Part shown: piece by piece, positions 26,012-36,505 of the stretch | Layout of the letters: the number at the start of each line of letters is the position of its first letter | Position numbering within the stretch: position 1 is the stretch's first letter | Assembly (NCBI RefSeq): GCF_000508165.1 | Contig: NZ_AYOZ01000012.1 | Coordinates: 248,001-312,000, forward strand | Reading direction: 5' to 3' | Length of the DNA stretch: 64,000 nt | DNA from: Marinomonas profundimaris | Lineage (GTDB): Bacteria; Pseudomonadota; Gammaproteobacteria; Pseudomonadales; Marinomonadaceae | Position numbers and translations under genes: made by a program | Notes under the pieces: model-generated | Told to the model about the DNA's origin: nothing | What the model saw: the letters and a program-made list of their open reading frames with translations, nothing else | Database searches by the model: none

Positions 26012-29000
26012 ATGAAAACGTTAAAGAAACGTCCTTTATCTATCGCCCCACTTATATGGTTACTCACCGCGGTTGCCTTAAGCTCATCTATTATTGGTGC
26101 GGTTATTCTGACGGCGACATTACAAGAATTGTCTCAACAGCGACAGAGCCTTAGAGCAAAACAGTCACTCTTACTCGATGCCACCGCAGAAATTAGGGAA
26201 ATCGTACCAGCTCAAAAAAGTCGTCTTCGCCAAGCGTTATTTGAGGGTTCAAACGAAATGTCAGAAGACCAGAGTAATGTGAAGCGCTATCAAGCGGCCA
26301 TTCTCGCCCTGCACAGCGCTTCTGTAGGCAACCCTGATATTGCGGTCATTACCTCTCAATTAGAAATCAGCGGCCAAGAAATTCAAGCGCTAACAGGAAG
26401 AATTAACCGTTGGTATATCTACAAATCACGCTACCTTGCGAAAAAAGAAGTCACAAATACGCAAGGCAAAACACTGCTTCATATTGACAATCTAAAGCAG
26501 ATAATTTACTCGATGACTGGCAAAGCGAGGTTAAGAGAGAACGCGCTGATCTACCAATACAATACGTCCAAAAGCACCGAACGAGACGCACTGGCCAAGC
26601 AATATTTGACGCTTCGTTTAGCGCGATTAGAGTCGGCACTCAATACCGCTATGGAAGATGTAACCACATTGGAGCTAGCGGTAAGTGTGATTGTTCATTC
26701 AAACTCACTCAATGTGATTCTGGATCTCAAAGACAACCAAATGAAATCCTCTATGGATCGATTGGACTATGTGATTGCAGAAGCCAGAAAATCCTATCCT
26801 GAAGCCGCCCAGAAACTCCAGAACGAGCGCCATGCACTCGCTGAAATCTTGTTTGGTAAAAGCTATGTATTTGACCAAAACGATCAAGTCATTCGACTGG
26901 GAGCGGGGGGGTTATTCAAAGAAAGGTTTGAGCTCCGTTTAATCGATCAGGGAAAAATGGAGCTCAATAATCAATTAGAATCCATTTTTCAGCCACTACC
27001 AAGACGGTTAGACCAAATTGGTGAGTTTGTGCAATCTAACTCCAAGGAGTTAGAACAAGAAATCGGCGATCAGCTTACCGATGTGAAATTGCGCATCATC
27101 TGGATCAGTGCCATCGGTATCGCTATTCTGCTGTTATTAGCGTGGGCGATTTCTCGTAAAATGACGCGTCAATTATCAGGCTTCGTAGAAAGCGAAGAGC
27201 GCTTTCGTTCTATATTCGAAATCACGCCTGACCCAGCTTGGATATTAGTCGACAAAAAAATGGTGGAGTGCAATCAGGCCGCCATCACTACGCTTCAATA
27301 CCCAACGGTGGGGCAATTGCTCGATACCGACTTGAATCGCCTGTCGCCAGTCACTCAAGCGGACGGCGCGAACTCCATACTCAGTTTAGAAGATCATTTG
27401 GAAGAAGCGGCGCTTAAAGGTCACACGCTCACCGAGTGGGTTTTCCAACGGACGGATGGCGAACTCATCTATGCCGACATGACCATTTTATCCATTGTTT
27501 TTGACAACAAACCCGCCGCCATTATTACTTGGCGAGACGTGACCGAGCGCTATATGTCTCAACAATCGCTCACTCACTACAAAGTTCAATTGGAAACAGA
27601 GATAGAAAAACAAACGCGAGAGTTACAAGCGGCCAAAGAAATCGCTGAGAACGCGAATCAGGCAAAAAGTGAATTCCTCGCCAACATGAGCCATGAAATT
27701 CGCACACCAATGAACTCGATCATTGGTATGTCATCGCTCGCATTGCAAACGAACCTGGACAGTAAACAACGTAATTACATTGAAAAAGTCAGCTATTCGG
27801 CGGAGTCCTTGCTGAACATTATCAATGACATTTTGGACTTTTCTAAAATCGAAGCACGCAAAATGGACATTGAAAATGTGCCCTTTACGTTACAAAATGT
27901 CATCGGTGATGCGGCCAATGTCTTGGAGCTCAAAGTCGAAGAAAAAGGGCTGGAGCTTATCATCGACATTCATCCAGACATCCCTGAAAAAGTCATTGGT
28001 GACTCCACAAGACTGCGCCAAATATTACTCAACCTTGGCAACAACGCGGTTAAATTCACCCAAAAAGGTGAAATCGTCCTGCGCATTTTGCCTTTTAAAC
28101 AAAGCCCTACTGAACACATCATTCACTTCTCGGTACAAGACACAGGCATCGGGATCAGTAAGGAGCAACAGGACAAACTTTTCCAGTCTTTTTCTCAAGC
28201 TGACACCTCGACAACTCGACGATTTGGTGGCACTGGATTAGGGCTCGCCATTTCTAAGCGCTTGATTGAGTTAATGGGCGGCAGCATTTGGATCGAAAGT
28301 GAAGAAGGCAAAGGCAGCACATTTAATTTCACCGTGTGTTTCCAGCATTGCGAAAACACGCCTGTTGATTATTCACTGGATGACAAAACCACCTTCAAAC
28401 AGGTGCTCATTGTGGATGATAACGACACCGCAAGAGAAGTGTTGCAGGCCAATGTGAAAGCACTTGGTTTTGACTATCACAGTTGCAGCAGTGGGCAAGA
28501 AGCCGTCCGTTACATTGAGTCGCTTAAAGGCAGCTCTCAACCTTACCCGCTCATGCTCATTGACTGGAAAATGCCGGATCTCGATGGCATAGAAACCTGC
28601 AAAGCCATTTTGGAAAAAACACCCGACGAGTCCACGCTGACCTTGATCATGGTCACGGCGTACGGGCAAGAAGAAGCACGTACCGCGGGCGCTAACCTCC
28701 CTATTTCTGGCTACCTAACCAAACCCGTTACAACCTCCAGTTTGTTTGATGAAATCATCAAGGTATGCGGTCCTAAATCCAAAAATGTCATCAGCCAAAA
28801 CGACAGCCAAGCAGACACAACACAGTACGATCAGCTTGCGGGCGCAAACGTATTGTTGGTAGAAGACAATGAAATCAACCAAGAGCTCGCTGTCGAAATC
28901 TTGTCCAAATATGGCGTTAAAGTCACCACGGCAAACCATGGGCAAGAAGCCATCGACATGCTAGAACCAGGGCGTTTTGACTGCATATTAATGGATTGCC

Positions 29001-29881
29001 AGATGCCAATTATGGATGGTTATACTGCAACGCGTCACATTCGCACGTTATCTGAATACAATGACACGCCGATCATCGCCATGACCGCGAACGTGATGCA
29101 AAACGACATTAAACAAGCCGAAGAAGCAGGCATGGACGACCATATTGCGAAGCCCATTCACCTGGAAACTATGTTTGCCACACTACTCAAATGGGTCAAG
29201 GTGACACCGTCTTCCGCGACTCAAAAAACAATCGCAACGACGCGTCAAACGAAGCACGATCTATTGCCCGACAGTCCGGTCATTGACACTGAATTGGGGC
29301 TCGAAAGAACACAAACCAGCACTCTTTACATTCGATTATTAAAACGCTTTTTGGACTCTCAAACGCCCTTCATTCAAGAATGCAAAAACTACCTTGAGGA
29401 AAGCGATTACGTAGGGGCCACTCGACATGCTCACACCCTTAAAGGCGTGGCTGGTACGCTTGGAATGACGGCGTTGGAAGCGTCCTGCGCAACATTAGAA
29501 AAAGCGTGTGAAGCAGCAAGTTCGGATATTTCACCTATACTACTTAAGGTTGAGAGTGATTTAACGCTCGTTATAACCGCCTTACAGCAGTGGATAGACA
29601 CCACTGAAAACGGTGAACAGCACGTAGAAAGTATCGCGACACCCGTTTCTAAAATGGACACGGTCATCTTCCAGCAGAAATTAGACAGGTTGCACGTGTA
29701 TCTGGATAACAATGAGGCAGAAGCACTGACGGTTGCACAGGAGTTGCTTCCTCATATCACGGAAAGTAAATCGCACAAGGTCATGATTAAACTCATTGCC
29801 GCGCTTAACCTTTATGACTTTGACCAAGCCATAAAGCATTACGATAAACTAAAAACGTATTTGGAAAGCCCTGAGCAGTAG
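26012..29881 (+). CDS. Hybrid sensor histidine kinase with PAS, two REC and HPt domains
   Basis: A 1289-residue TorS/BarA-like phosphorelay kinase. Membrane helix 1 about residues 12-36, a long helical periplasmic domain (about 37-357), helix 2 about 363-383, PAS (about 390-510), coiled coil, HisKA with His561 in [10 protein letters not shown], HATPase (N-box [13 protein letters not shown]-boxes DTGIGIS and [14 protein letters not shown]), REC1 with Asp851 in [14 protein letters not shown]2 with Asp995 in [11 protein letters not shown], and C-terminal HPt with His1141 in HTLKG. All phosphorelay residues are present. The large periplasmic domain without a recognised ligand pocket suits reading the state of the co-encoded binding protein. 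Its likely final target is the adjacent HD-GYP regulator. Confidence 0.93.
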   Translation: MKTLKKRPLSIAPLIWLLTAVALSSSIIGAVILTATLQELSQQRQSLRAKQSLLLDATAEIREIVPAQKSRLRQALFEGSNEMSEDQSNVKRYQAAILALHSASVGNPDIAVITSQLEISGQEIQALTGRINRWYIYKSRYLAKKEVTNTQGKTLLHIDNLKQIIYSMTGKARLRENALIYQYNTSKSTERDALAKQYLTLRLARLESALNTAMEDVTTLELAVSVIVHSNSLNVILDLKDNQMKSSMDRLDYVIAEARKSYPEAAQKLQNERHALAEILFGKSYVFDQNDQVIRLGAGGLFKERFELRLIDQGKMELNNQLESIFQPLPRRLDQIGEFVQSNSKELEQEIGDQLTDVKLRIIWISAIGIAILLLLAWAISRKMTRQLSGFVESEERFRSIFEITPDPAWILVDKKMVECNQAAITTLQYPTVGQLLDTDLNRLSPVTQADGANSILSLEDHLEEAALKGHTLTEWVFQRTDGELIYADMTILSIVFDNKPAAIITWRDVTERYMSQQSLTHYKVQLETEIEKQTRELQAAKEIAENANQAKSEFLANMSHEIRTPMNSIIGMSSLALQTNLDSKQRNYIEKVSYSAESLLNIINDILDFSKIEARKMDIENVPFTLQNVIGDAANVLELKVEEKGLELIIDIHPDIPEKVIGDSTRLRQILLNLGNNAVKFTQKGEIVLRILPFKQSPTEHIIHFSVQDTGIGISKEQQDKLFQSFSQADTSTTRRFGGTGLGLAISKRLIELMGGSIWIESEEGKGSTFNFTVCFQHCENTPVDYSLDDKTTFKQVLIVDDNDTAREVLQANVKALGFDYHSCSSGQEAVRYIESLKGSSQPYPLMLIDWKMPDLDGIETCKAILEKTPDESTLTLIMVTAYGQEEARTAGANLPISGYLTKPVTTSSLFDEIIKVCGPKSKNVISQNDSQADTTQYDQLAGANVLLVEDNEINQELAVEILSKYGVKVTTANHGQEAIDMLEPGRFDCILMDCQMPIMDGYTATRHIRTLSEYNDTPIIAMTANVMQNDIKQAEEAGMDDHIAKPIHLETMFATLLKWVKVTPSSATQKTIATTRQTKHDLLPDSPVIDTELGLERTQTSTLYIRLLKRFLDSQTPFIQECKNYLEESDYVGATRHAHTLKGVAGTLGMTALEASCATLEKACEAASSDISPILLKVESDLTLVITALQQWIDTTENGEQHVESIATPVSKMDTVIFQQKLDRLHVYLDNNEAEALTVAQELLPHITESKSHKVMIKLIAALNLYDFDQAIKHYDKLKTYLESPEQ

Positions 29882-29889
29882 CCACTACC

Positions 29890-30951
29890 ATGACAGACAG
29901 CATTATTGAACAAGACAGTATTGAATCTCCAATGGACAAACCCACGATATTAATCGTGGATGATACGCCACAAAATATCGACGTGCTTATCGCGTCCTTA
30001 TCCGACGAATATCGTATTAAAGTCGCATTGAATGGGATGAGAGCCTTGGCGATTGCCACGACAACCCCACGTCCAGATATTATTCTGTTGGATGTCATGA
30101 TGCCTGAAATGGATGGCTACGAGGTCTGCAATCGCTTAAAAGAAAACCCAATGACAGCCAAAATCCCTGTCATTTTCGTGACCGCCAAACACGACATCAA
30201 AGACGAAGAACGCGGCTTTGCAATGGGTGCGGTGGATTACATTATTAAACCCATCAGCCCCCCTATTGTGCGTGCTCGAGTCCGAACGCACATCGCGCTA
30301 TACGACCAAAACAGACAACTACAGAAAAAAGTCGCGGAACGCACTCAAGCGCTTGAAGCCAGCCAACTGAGAATCATCCATCATTTAGGTCAAGCTGTTG
30401 AATACCGAGACAATGAAACGGGGGCGCATGTTATCCGCATGAGTCACTACACTCGTTTTATTGCAAAAGCCTACGGCGGCAATGACGGTTGGGTGAGGAA
30501 AATTTTCCTCGCGGCCCCCATGCATGATGTTGGAAAAATAGGCATTCCAGATGCCATATTATTGAAACCGGGCAAACTCACACCGGATGAATGGGAGATG
30601 ATGAAACGCCATACGATTTTTGGTGGTGAAATTTTCTCTGGTGACGATGACCCCATGCTACAAATGGCGAAAACCATTGCACTAACCCATCATGAAAAAT
30701 GGGATGGCAGCGGTTACCCTAACGGCTTAAAAGGCGAAGAGATTCCCATTGAAGGCCGTATTGTGGCAATTGCTGATGTTCTGGATGCGCTGATGTCTAA
30801 ACGCCCTTATAAAGACGCTTGGCCATTAGAAGAAGCTCTGGCCTATATTCAAAATAACTCTGGATCTCAATTTGACCCCAGTCTCACACCCTTAATGAAG
30901 GGCATCACTGCAAAAATTCTTGCTGTTCGTGAACAATACCCTGATGCATAG
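29890..30951 (+). CDS. Response regulator with HD-GYP c-di-GMP phosphodiesterase domain
   Basis: A 353-residue protein: receiver domain (about 17-135; phospho-acceptor Asp68 in LLDVMMPEMDG) joined by a helix to an HD-GYP domain (about 155-345). The metal and catalytic residues are intact: His212-Asp213 in MHDVGKIGIPD, KRHTIFGGEI, His267-His268 and GYP at 275-277 in HHEKWDGSGYP. Active HD-GYP proteins hydrolyse cyclic di-GMP, so this gene probably converts the phosphorelay signal into a change of c-di-GMP level. It starts eight bases after the kinase gene and ends the operon. Confidence 0.94.
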   Translation: MTDSIIEQDSIESPMDKPTILIVDDTPQNIDVLIASLSDEYRIKVALNGMRALAIATTTPRPDIILLDVMMPEMDGYEVCNRLKENPMTAKIPVIFVTAKHDIKDEERGFAMGAVDYIIKPISPPIVRARVRTHIALYDQNRQLQKKVAERTQALEASQLRIIHHLGQAVEYRDNETGAHVIRMSHYTRFIAKAYGGNDGWVRKIFLAAPMHDVGKIGIPDAILLKPGKLTPDEWEMMKRHTIFGGEIFSGDDDPMLQMAKTIALTHHEKWDGSGYPNGLKGEEIPIEGRIVAIADVLDALMSKRPYKDAWPLEEALAYIQNNSGSQFDPSLTPLMKGITAKILAVREQYPDA

Positions 30952-30976
30952 AATAATTTATAGACACACATCAGCT

Positions 30977-31013
30977 ATAGCTTTTAACAATTGAAACATT
31001 AGAAAACAACAAT
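30977..31013 (+). promoter_or_regulatory. OxyR-type binding site upstream of ahpC
   Basis: ATAG-N7-CAAT-N7-TTAG-N7-CAAT, which matches the OxyR consensus ATAG-N7-CTAT-N7-ATAG-N7-CTAT at 13 of 16 positions with all three spacings exact. It sits just before a probable promoter (weak -35 around 31014, -10 TAATAT at 31037-31042), the position of an activator site that compensates for a poor -35. Confidence 0.75.
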
Positions 31014-31089
31014 TTCATCAATCGATCGATCTCCCTTAATATGTGTTTTGTTGGTAACGCAAACACAAACACTTATTAGGAGATACACA

Positions 31090-31647
31090 ATGATCAACAC
31101 TCAAATCAAACCATTCAATGCAACCGCTTTTAAAGGCGGAGAATTCGTAGACATTTCTGAGAAAGACGTACTAGGAAAATGGTCTATCTTCTTCTTCTAC
31201 CCAGCTGACTTCACGTTTGTTTGTCCTACAGAACTAGGCGACGTTGCTGACCATTACGCAGAGCTTCAATCTCGTGGCGTCGAAGTATTCTCTGTTTCTA
31301 CAGACACTCACTTCACTCACAAAGCATGGCACGACAGCTCTGAAACCATCGGTAAAATCAACTACTTCATGGTCGGCGACCAGTCTGGCAAGATCACCAA
31401 CAACTTTGGTGTGATGCGTGAAGGTCAAGGCCTAGCAGATCGTGCAACTTTCTTGATCGATCCAGAAGGCACCATCCAAGCAATGGAAATCACCGCTGAA
31501 GGCATTGGCCGTGATGCAGAAGAGCTACTTCGCAAAGTAAAAGCAGCGCAATACGTTGCCGCTCACCCAGGTGAAGTTTGCCCAGCGAAATGGAAAGAAG
31601 GCGAAGCAACATTGGCACCGTCTCTAGACCTAGTTGGCAAAATCTAA
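31090..31647 (+). CDS. ahpC: Alkyl hydroperoxide reductase peroxiredoxin subunit
   Basis: A 185-residue typical 2-Cys peroxiredoxin very close to E. coli AhpC. The peroxidatic Cys45 lies in [10 protein letters not shown] and the resolving Cys in [13 protein letters not shown] near the C-terminus. It reduces hydrogen peroxide and organic hydroperoxides in the cytosol and is recycled by AhpF. Start at ATG 31090 behind TTAGGAGATACACA. Codon use is noticeably more uniform than in neighbouring genes, as expected for a highly expressed protein. An OxyR-type site lies upstream. Confidence 0.97.
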   Translation: MINTQIKPFNATAFKGGEFVDISEKDVLGKWSIFFFYPADFTFVCPTELGDVADHYAELQSRGVEVFSVSTDTHFTHKAWHDSSETIGKINYFMVGDQSGKITNNFGVMREGQGLADRATFLIDPEGTIQAMEITAEGIGRDAEELLRKVKAAQYVAAHPGEVCPAKWKEGEATLAPSLDLVGKI

Positions 31648-31670
31648 GCAAACTGCTGATTAGCGGATAA

Positions 31671-31695
31671 GCAGCTCCCTCGCTTTTAGAGGGAG
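31671..31695 (+). promoter_or_regulatory. Intercistronic hairpin between ahpC and ahpF
   Basis: 9-bp perfect stem AGCTCCCTC / GAGGGAGCT with a 7-base loop and no T-run after it, 23 bases after ahpC. Without a U-tract it is more likely an mRNA stabiliser or partial attenuator than a full terminator; this would keep AhpC in excess of AhpF. Confidence 0.65.
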
Positions 31696-31811
31696 CTCAC
31701 TTACTCACTCAGTTTTCAAACAGCAACACACCATTTTTTTACAGCTCTACCTTTAACAGCATAACGTTTAAACACAGCACATCACTCAATCTGAAAAACG
31801 GGTTTTACATC

Positions 31812-33359
31812 ATGTTAGAAGCAAACATCAAACAACAGTTGGGCACATACCTACAAAATATCGTTAATCCGATTGAAATTACTGTGTCCACAAATGGTTC
31901 AGCTAAAGCAGAAGAATTACTTGGCTTGGCACGTGAAATCACCGAGCTCAAAAGCGACAAAATCACCTTATCGATTAACGAAAACGCCGCCGGTCGCGCC
32001 CCACAAATGGCGATTGGTCCACAAGGTCAACTGCCTCGCGTTCGTTTTGCTGGCATCCCAATGGGCCACGAATTTACGTCGCTCGTGTTGGCACTATTAC
32101 AAGCGGGTGGCCATCCATCCAAAGCCGCACCAGCAACGCTTGAGCAGATCAAAGGCTTGGACACAGAATTAAACTTTGAGGTGTACATTTCCCTCTCTTG
32201 TCACAACTGTCCAGACGTTGTGCAAGCCGTTAACTTAATGGCGGTGCTTAACCCGAACATTACCGCGACCATGATCGATGGCGCCTTGTTCCAAGACGAA
32301 GTCGAAAAGCGCGAAATCATGGCGGTGCCATCGGTTTACTTGAACGGCGAGCTGTTCGGCCAAGGTCGTATGACCCTAGATGAAATTCTTAACAAAGTAG
32401 ACACCGGCGCCGCCAACAAACAAGCGGCAGCCTTGTCTGAAAAAGCCCCATACGATGTACTCGTTGTCGGTGGTGGTCCAGCGGGTGCCGCGGCGGCAAT
32501 CTACGCGGCGCGTAAAGGCATTCGTACCGGTGTTGTTGCCGAACGTTTTGGCGGCCAAGTGTCTGACACCATGGCGATTGAAAACTTCATTTCGGTCAAA
32601 GCCACTGACGGCCCGAAATTGGTTGCTGGCCTTGAACAACACGTTTTGGATTACGACGTAGACTTGATGAAAACGCAAAAAGCGGTTCGTCTTGAGAAAA
32701 AAGAATTCGTTGAACTGGAATTAGAAAATGGCGCGATCCTGAAAAGTAAAACCGTCATTCTAGCCACCGGTGCACGCTGGAGAGAAATGAACGTACCCGG
32801 CGAACAAGAATACCGTGGCAAAGGCGTGGCATACTGCCCGCATTGCGACGGACCGTTGTTCAAAGGCAAGAAAACCGCCGTTATCGGTGGTGGTAACTCA
32901 GGCATTGAAGCGGCCATTGACCTTGCTGGTATCGTAGAACATGTGACGGTATTGGAATTTGGTGACACATTACGAGCGGATGCCGTCTTGGTGAAAAAAG
33001 CCAACTCTTTGCCAAACGTCACCATCATTAAAAACGCCATGACAACCGAAGTATTGGGCGATGGTCAACGCGTGATCGGCCTGAAATACACAGACCGCAC
33101 CACTGACGAATCCCACCTTGTGGACGTTGCAGGGATCTTCGTACAAATCGGTTTGGTGCCAAACAGCGAGTTCTTAAAAGACACGTTGGAATTAACAAAC
33201 AGAGGCGAGATCGTCATCAATGCTCACGGGCAAACCTCGATCCCGGGTGTGTTTGCCGCCGGTGATGTAACGACAACACCGTACAAGCAAATCATCATCT
33301 CCATGGGTGGTGGCGCAACAGCGGCCCTTGGCGCGTTTGACTACTTGATTCGTCACTAA
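31812..33359 (+). CDS. ahpF: Alkyl hydroperoxide reductase flavoprotein subunit
   Basis: A 515-residue AhpF: N-terminal tandem thioredoxin-fold domain with the CHNC dithiol ([11 protein letters not shown], about residue 131), then a thioredoxin-reductase-like part with FAD motif [19 protein letters not shown], active-site CPHC (AYCPHCDGP), NADH-binding [17 protein letters not shown] and the C-terminal [15 protein letters not shown]. It passes electrons from NADH to AhpC. It is separated from ahpC by 164 bases holding a hairpin, and ends at a strong terminator. Confidence 0.97.
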   Translation: MLEANIKQQLGTYLQNIVNPIEITVSTNGSAKAEELLGLAREITELKSDKITLSINENAAGRAPQMAIGPQGQLPRVRFAGIPMGHEFTSLVLALLQAGGHPSKAAPATLEQIKGLDTELNFEVYISLSCHNCPDVVQAVNLMAVLNPNITATMIDGALFQDEVEKREIMAVPSVYLNGELFGQGRMTLDEILNKVDTGAANKQAAALSEKAPYDVLVVGGGPAGAAAAIYAARKGIRTGVVAERFGGQVSDTMAIENFISVKATDGPKLVAGLEQHVLDYDVDLMKTQKAVRLEKKEFVELELENGAILKSKTVILATGARWREMNVPGEQEYRGKGVAYCPHCDGPLFKGKKTAVIGGGNSGIEAAIDLAGIVEHVTVLEFGDTLRADAVLVKKANSLPNVTIIKNAMTTEVLGDGQRVIGLKYTDRTTDESHLVDVAGIFVQIGLVPNSEFLKDTLELTNRGEIVINAHGQTSIPGVFAAGDVTTTPYKQIIISMGGGATAALGAFDYLIRH

Positions 33360-33427
33360 AGCAGGCCAAAAGCTCAGAATTAAAGGTGTTGGTAGAAGCC
33401 CCCTTTTTCAATCAACACTTACTTTTC

Positions 33428-33465
33428 AAACCGTCCTCAGGCTTTGCTTGATGGCGGTTTTTTTT
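33428..33465 (+). terminator. Rho-independent terminator of ahpCF
   Basis: Stem AAACCGTC / GGCGGTTT (one wobble) with a 17-base loop and eight T residues, 68 bases after ahpF. Confidence 0.8.
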
Positions 33466-33481
33466 GATATTAGTGCCATCT

Positions 33482-33802
33482 TCATTGATCACTCTTCCCA
33501 ACCAATAGATAACACGCCATATGTGGCTGAATCGGTGCGAGGCCAGATTTGATCCCAAAAGGTTTAAAGACTTTATCAATGATGCTTTGGGCTTGGCTTC
33601 CTTTGTCTTGTTCAATGTCTGTGAGCGTACGGCGACTCACACCAACCAATTCGGCGTAGCGTGTTTGTGAAATACCGAGCATGTCTTTTCGAAGGTATTT
33701 TAGAAGGGCGCCTTGGCTGATTTCACCAAGTAAATGTTGTCTTAGTAGATCAATGAGTAAATGCTGTCGCTGTTCTGCGGTCATGGTGGCTGTCATGTTC
33801 AT
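33482..33802 (-). CDS. XRE-type helix-turn-helix regulator
   Basis: A regulator of up to 106 residues. The C-terminal half holds an XRE/Cro helix-turn-helix (LRKDMLGISQTRYAELVGVSRRTLTDIEQDKGSQ, about residues 40-74), and the N-terminal part is helical. In-frame ATGs at 33802, 33796 and 33784 are all possible; none has a good ribosome site. Directly upstream lie three copies of an 18-base inverted element that are probably its own operators. No toxin gene is next to it, so an antitoxin role is not supported. Target genes beyond itself are unknown. Confidence 0.8.
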   Translation of the reverse strand: MNMTATMTAEQRQHLLIDLLRQHLLGEISQGALLKYLRKDMLGISQTRYAELVGVSRRTLTDIEQDKGSQAQSIIDKVFKPFGIKSGLAPIQPHMACYLLVGKSDQ

Positions 33803-33811
33803 CGTCCATTT

Positions 33812-33910
33812 TGAGCAAATTATCGCTCAAATATAGTCTGTAATATCAAAGAATGCGTAATATTTTGCGCATTTTTCAATCAGAAAACACAATGAGCGAT
33901 ATTTTGCACA
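33812..33910 (-). promoter_or_regulatory. Three operator-like inverted repeats upstream of the XRE gene
   Basis: Sites at 33812-33829 (TGAGC-N8-GCTCA), 33854-33871 (TGCGT-N8-GCGCA) and 33893-33910 (TGAGC-N8-GCACA). All have identical 5-8-5 geometry and AT-rich centres, spaced 42 and 39 bases centre to centre (about four helical turns). The first begins ten bases before the longest possible start of the regulator gene, fitting autorepression. Confidence 0.7.
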
Positions 33911-33953
33911 TTTCGTTCCTAGCTTACCAAACTACTTCACTGGTCAATGAGAC

Positions 33954-34005
33954 AAAAAAAACAGGGTGTTTGCGCCATGATTATTACCACGCAAGCACCC
34001 TGTTT
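33954..34005 (-). terminator. Rho-independent terminator of phnA/yjdM
   Basis: Long stem with arms ACAGGGTG and CACCCTGT plus an inner TTGCG / CGCAA, a 15-base loop, and on the minus strand a run of T. It follows the zinc-ribbon gene ending at 34035. Confidence 0.88.
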
Positions 34006-34034
34006 TATGGATAACGATAAGTTTTTTTACCCTG

Positions 34035-34376
34035 TTATGCAGAGGCTTTTTTGACGAACTGAGATTTCAGCATCATGTCACCTGCGCCGTCGACTTTACA
34101 GTCGATGTCGTGATCGCCATCGACTAGGCGTTTGATTGTCGCCTTAGTGCCGATTTTAAGGACTTGAGAGGAACCTTTTACTTTCAGGTCTTTTGCCAAT
34201 GTCACTTTGTCGCCTTCTTGTAGCAACTTGCCGCTCATGTCTTTGATGATCAATGCGTCTTCATCAACAACTTCTTCATTCGGATTCCATTCGTGGGCGC
34301 ATTCTGGACAAACCAGCATAGTTTGATCTTCATACACGTAAGTGGAATCGCATTTTGGGCAATTAGGAAGACTCAT
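34035..34376 (-). CDS. yjdM: PhnA/YjdM zinc-ribbon protein
   Basis: A 113-residue PhnA-type protein. Zinc ribbon at the N-terminus with Cys6, Cys9, Cys23 and Cys26 ([25 protein letters not shown]), followed by the SH3-like PhnA domain ([40 protein letters not shown]). Start taken at MSLPNCPKC (34376), as in the family; the open frame extends 47 codons further without family similarity. Despite the historic name (alkylphosphonate uptake), the function is not established. Monocistronic, with its own terminator. Confidence 0.93.
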   Translation of the reverse strand: MSLPNCPKCDSTYVYEDQTMLVCPECAHEWNPNEEVVDEDALIIKDMSGKLLQEGDKVTLAKDLKVKGSSQVLKIGTKATIKRLVDGDHDIDCKVDGAGDMMLKSQFVKKASA

Positions 34377-34553
34377 AGTTATCATTACCTTTGGCGTAAA
34401 TGGGAAAATTTCGCGCATTATACCCCCATTTTTACTATGGTTTTTGATTGTGGGTAAAAAAAGTTTCCTTTTCCTTTTTATCGCCAATATTGCCGTCTCT
34501 CGCTGTGCCCAATACAAGCAAAAAAATTATTGTGGTTGCTCGTATTTCTTCGC

Positions 34554-35486
34554 TTATATCAGTGCTTTTTTAGCCATCCATTGTTGCTGCCATTTGACCA
34601 TTCGTGGCAGTAACAATCCTGCAATGACAATCGCCATGCCCAGCAATTGTAGCGCCGTTACATTTTGACCAAACATTAGGGCGGTCAGGACAGCAAACAC
34701 AGGGACAAAGTTGAAAAACAACGACGCGTTCGCGGCGCCCAGCTGTTTCACTCCAGAAATCCACAATAGATAACCACCAACCGTGCCAAACACGCCGATA
34801 AATAGGATGTCGGCCAATATGATGTGATCAATCAATAGGCTTTCTTGTATTGGATGCACCGTCGCGCTCAACGCCGTCACAACAGAAATCACACCAAAGC
34901 CAGCCAGCATACCCACTAGCGTGTATGGAATCATCGGCATCCAACGACTAATGCCTTGCGTCAAATAGGTATAAAGACTCCAACACAACATGCCGAAAAA
35001 GATCAGCTGGTCGCCGTGGTTAAATTCAAAACGAAGTACTCGCTGCAAATCGCCATTGGTCAATACAAGCAGCACGCCAAACAAACAGATGACTAAGCTA
35101 AAAACCGCCCCTCGTGTAGGCAAAGTGCGCTGCAACAATGACCCAATCAAGGATGTTGCCAACGGGCTCAATGCCATGATCAAAGCGCCATTACTGGCGT
35201 CGGTTTCCGCTAAGCCAGTAAACAATCCAAGGTTTAACCCGCCGACACCAACAATCGAAACGCCAATCACCCACACCCATTGTTTAGGCGTGAGTGTTGG
35301 CATTGAGATATTTTTCCATTTGGCGTAAACAAACAAACAGCATGCCGCGATGGCAAAACGCCAAAGTACCAAGGTAAATGGGTGAACTTCACTTAACGCC
35401 TGCTTACCGACCGGAAAACAAGCGCCCCAAAAAAACGTACACAAAAGCAATAACAACACAGCATTGGTATTGGCCGACCGATTCAT
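34554..35486 (-). CDS. EamA-family (DMT superfamily) transporter
   Basis: A 310-residue inner membrane protein with ten predicted helices in two EamA repeats (LLLLLCTFFWGACFPVGKQ in repeat one; LVGMLAGFGVISVVTAL leading to repeat two). Start at ATG 35486 behind TTGGAGTTAACG; 23 more residues upstream are possible but unlikely. It is divergent from a LysR gene with a 96-base gap, a common pair in which the regulator controls a metabolite exporter. Substrate unknown. Confidence 0.9.
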   Translation of the reverse strand: MNRSANTNAVLLLLLCTFFWGACFPVGKQALSEVHPFTLVLWRFAIAACCLFVYAKWKNISMPTLTPKQWVWVIGVSIVGVGGLNLGLFTGLAETDASNGALIMALSPLATSLIGSLLQRTLPTRGAVFSLVICLFGVLLVLTNGDLQRVLRFEFNHGDQLIFFGMLCWSLYTYLTQGISRWMPMIPYTLVGMLAGFGVISVVTALSATVHPIQESLLIDHIILADILFIGVFGTVGGYLLWISGVKQLGAANASLFFNFVPVFAVLTALMFGQNVTALQLLGMAIVIAGLLLPRMVKWQQQWMAKKALI

Positions 35487-35582
35487 CGTTAACTCCAAAT
35501 ATGGCTTGAGAAAGAATGGAAGAGAGTGTATAGATTTTATATACGGAATAAACAAACAATATTGAGAATATAAATCCCAAAT

Positions 35583-36479
35583 ATGAAAGTTAACTATTCA
35601 CTAGATGATTTGCGTTGTTTTTGCGCCGTGGCCCAATATGGCAGCTTTAAACACGCCGCAAATACGCTGGGCATGCCTCTTTCCACGTTAAGCCGACGCG
35701 TGTCTAAACTAGAGGAAGCCCTCAGTTTACGACTTCTCAATCGTGATGCTCATCGGGTGCAATTAACCCTCGCAGGGCAAAAATATTATGAAAGAAGCGC
35801 TCACCTTTTTGATGAACTAGAAGACATCACATTTTGCCTTCATCAAGACACCGTTCAAGCAAAAGGCGGCATTCGCATCTCCGCGCCAATCAATTTTGGC
35901 CGTGATGTATTGACGCAATACTTTAATGCTTTTTTGAAAAAACACCCTGATATTCATCTGGATTTACGCTTTTCAAATCAAAACATTGATCTTGAAGAAG
36001 AGGCCATAGATGTCGCGTTTCGTATTGGCGATCACAACCCAGGTCATTGGGTTGGGCGTCATTTAACCAACATTCGTTTCGTGATCTGCGGCGCCCTAGA
36101 CTTGGATGTCGCGTCTATAAAAACACCCGCCGATTTAATGAACTACCCCACAGTGATTTGTACCCCGATGTTTAGTTGGCAACTGCAACACCGCCAAACC
36201 GGTGAGATAACAACTCATAAGCCGAGCCAAACCGTGCGTTTGAAAGTAGACGATATTGGTGTATTAACGGAGGCAATAAAAGATGGCATTGGGATTGGAT
36301 TTATACCGGATTATCACGCAAATCCCTTAATAGAATCTGGTGAGTGTAAACACATCTTACCCGAATGGCACAACCAGCCGCGAGGCTGTCAAATGCTCTA
36401 CCGCGACCGAAATAATATGCCTCTTCGAGTAAGGCTGTTCATTGATTTTATGATGCAACCTTTTCAAGACAATAATTAG
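35583..36479 (+). CDS. LysR-family transcriptional regulator
   Basis: A 298-residue LysR regulator: helix-turn-helix at residues 5-62 (FCAVAQYGSFKHAANTLGMPLSTLSRRVSKLEE), effector domain with ISAPINFGRDVLTQYF and DVAFRIGD. This resembles the CrgA/AaeR-like subgroup of LysR proteins. It is divergent from the EamA transporter gene, its probable target. Confidence 0.92.
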   Translation: MKVNYSLDDLRCFCAVAQYGSFKHAANTLGMPLSTLSRRVSKLEEALSLRLLNRDAHRVQLTLAGQKYYERSAHLFDELEDITFCLHQDTVQAKGGIRISAPINFGRDVLTQYFNAFLKKHPDIHLDLRFSNQNIDLEEEAIDVAFRIGDHNPGHWVGRHLTNIRFVICGALDLDVASIKTPADLMNYPTVICTPMFSWQLQHRQTGEITTHKPSQTVRLKVDDIGVLTEAIKDGIGIGFIPDYHANPLIESGECKHILPEWHNQPRGCQMLYRDRNNMPLRVRLFIDFMMQPFQDNN

Positions 36480-36505
36480 TCTTCTATTGTTGCAATGCAA
36501 ACCCG

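Noticed and set aside
27825-28241. 138-codon frame inside the hybrid kinase gene
   Set aside because: Out-of-frame shadow over the well conserved HisKA/HATPase coding region.
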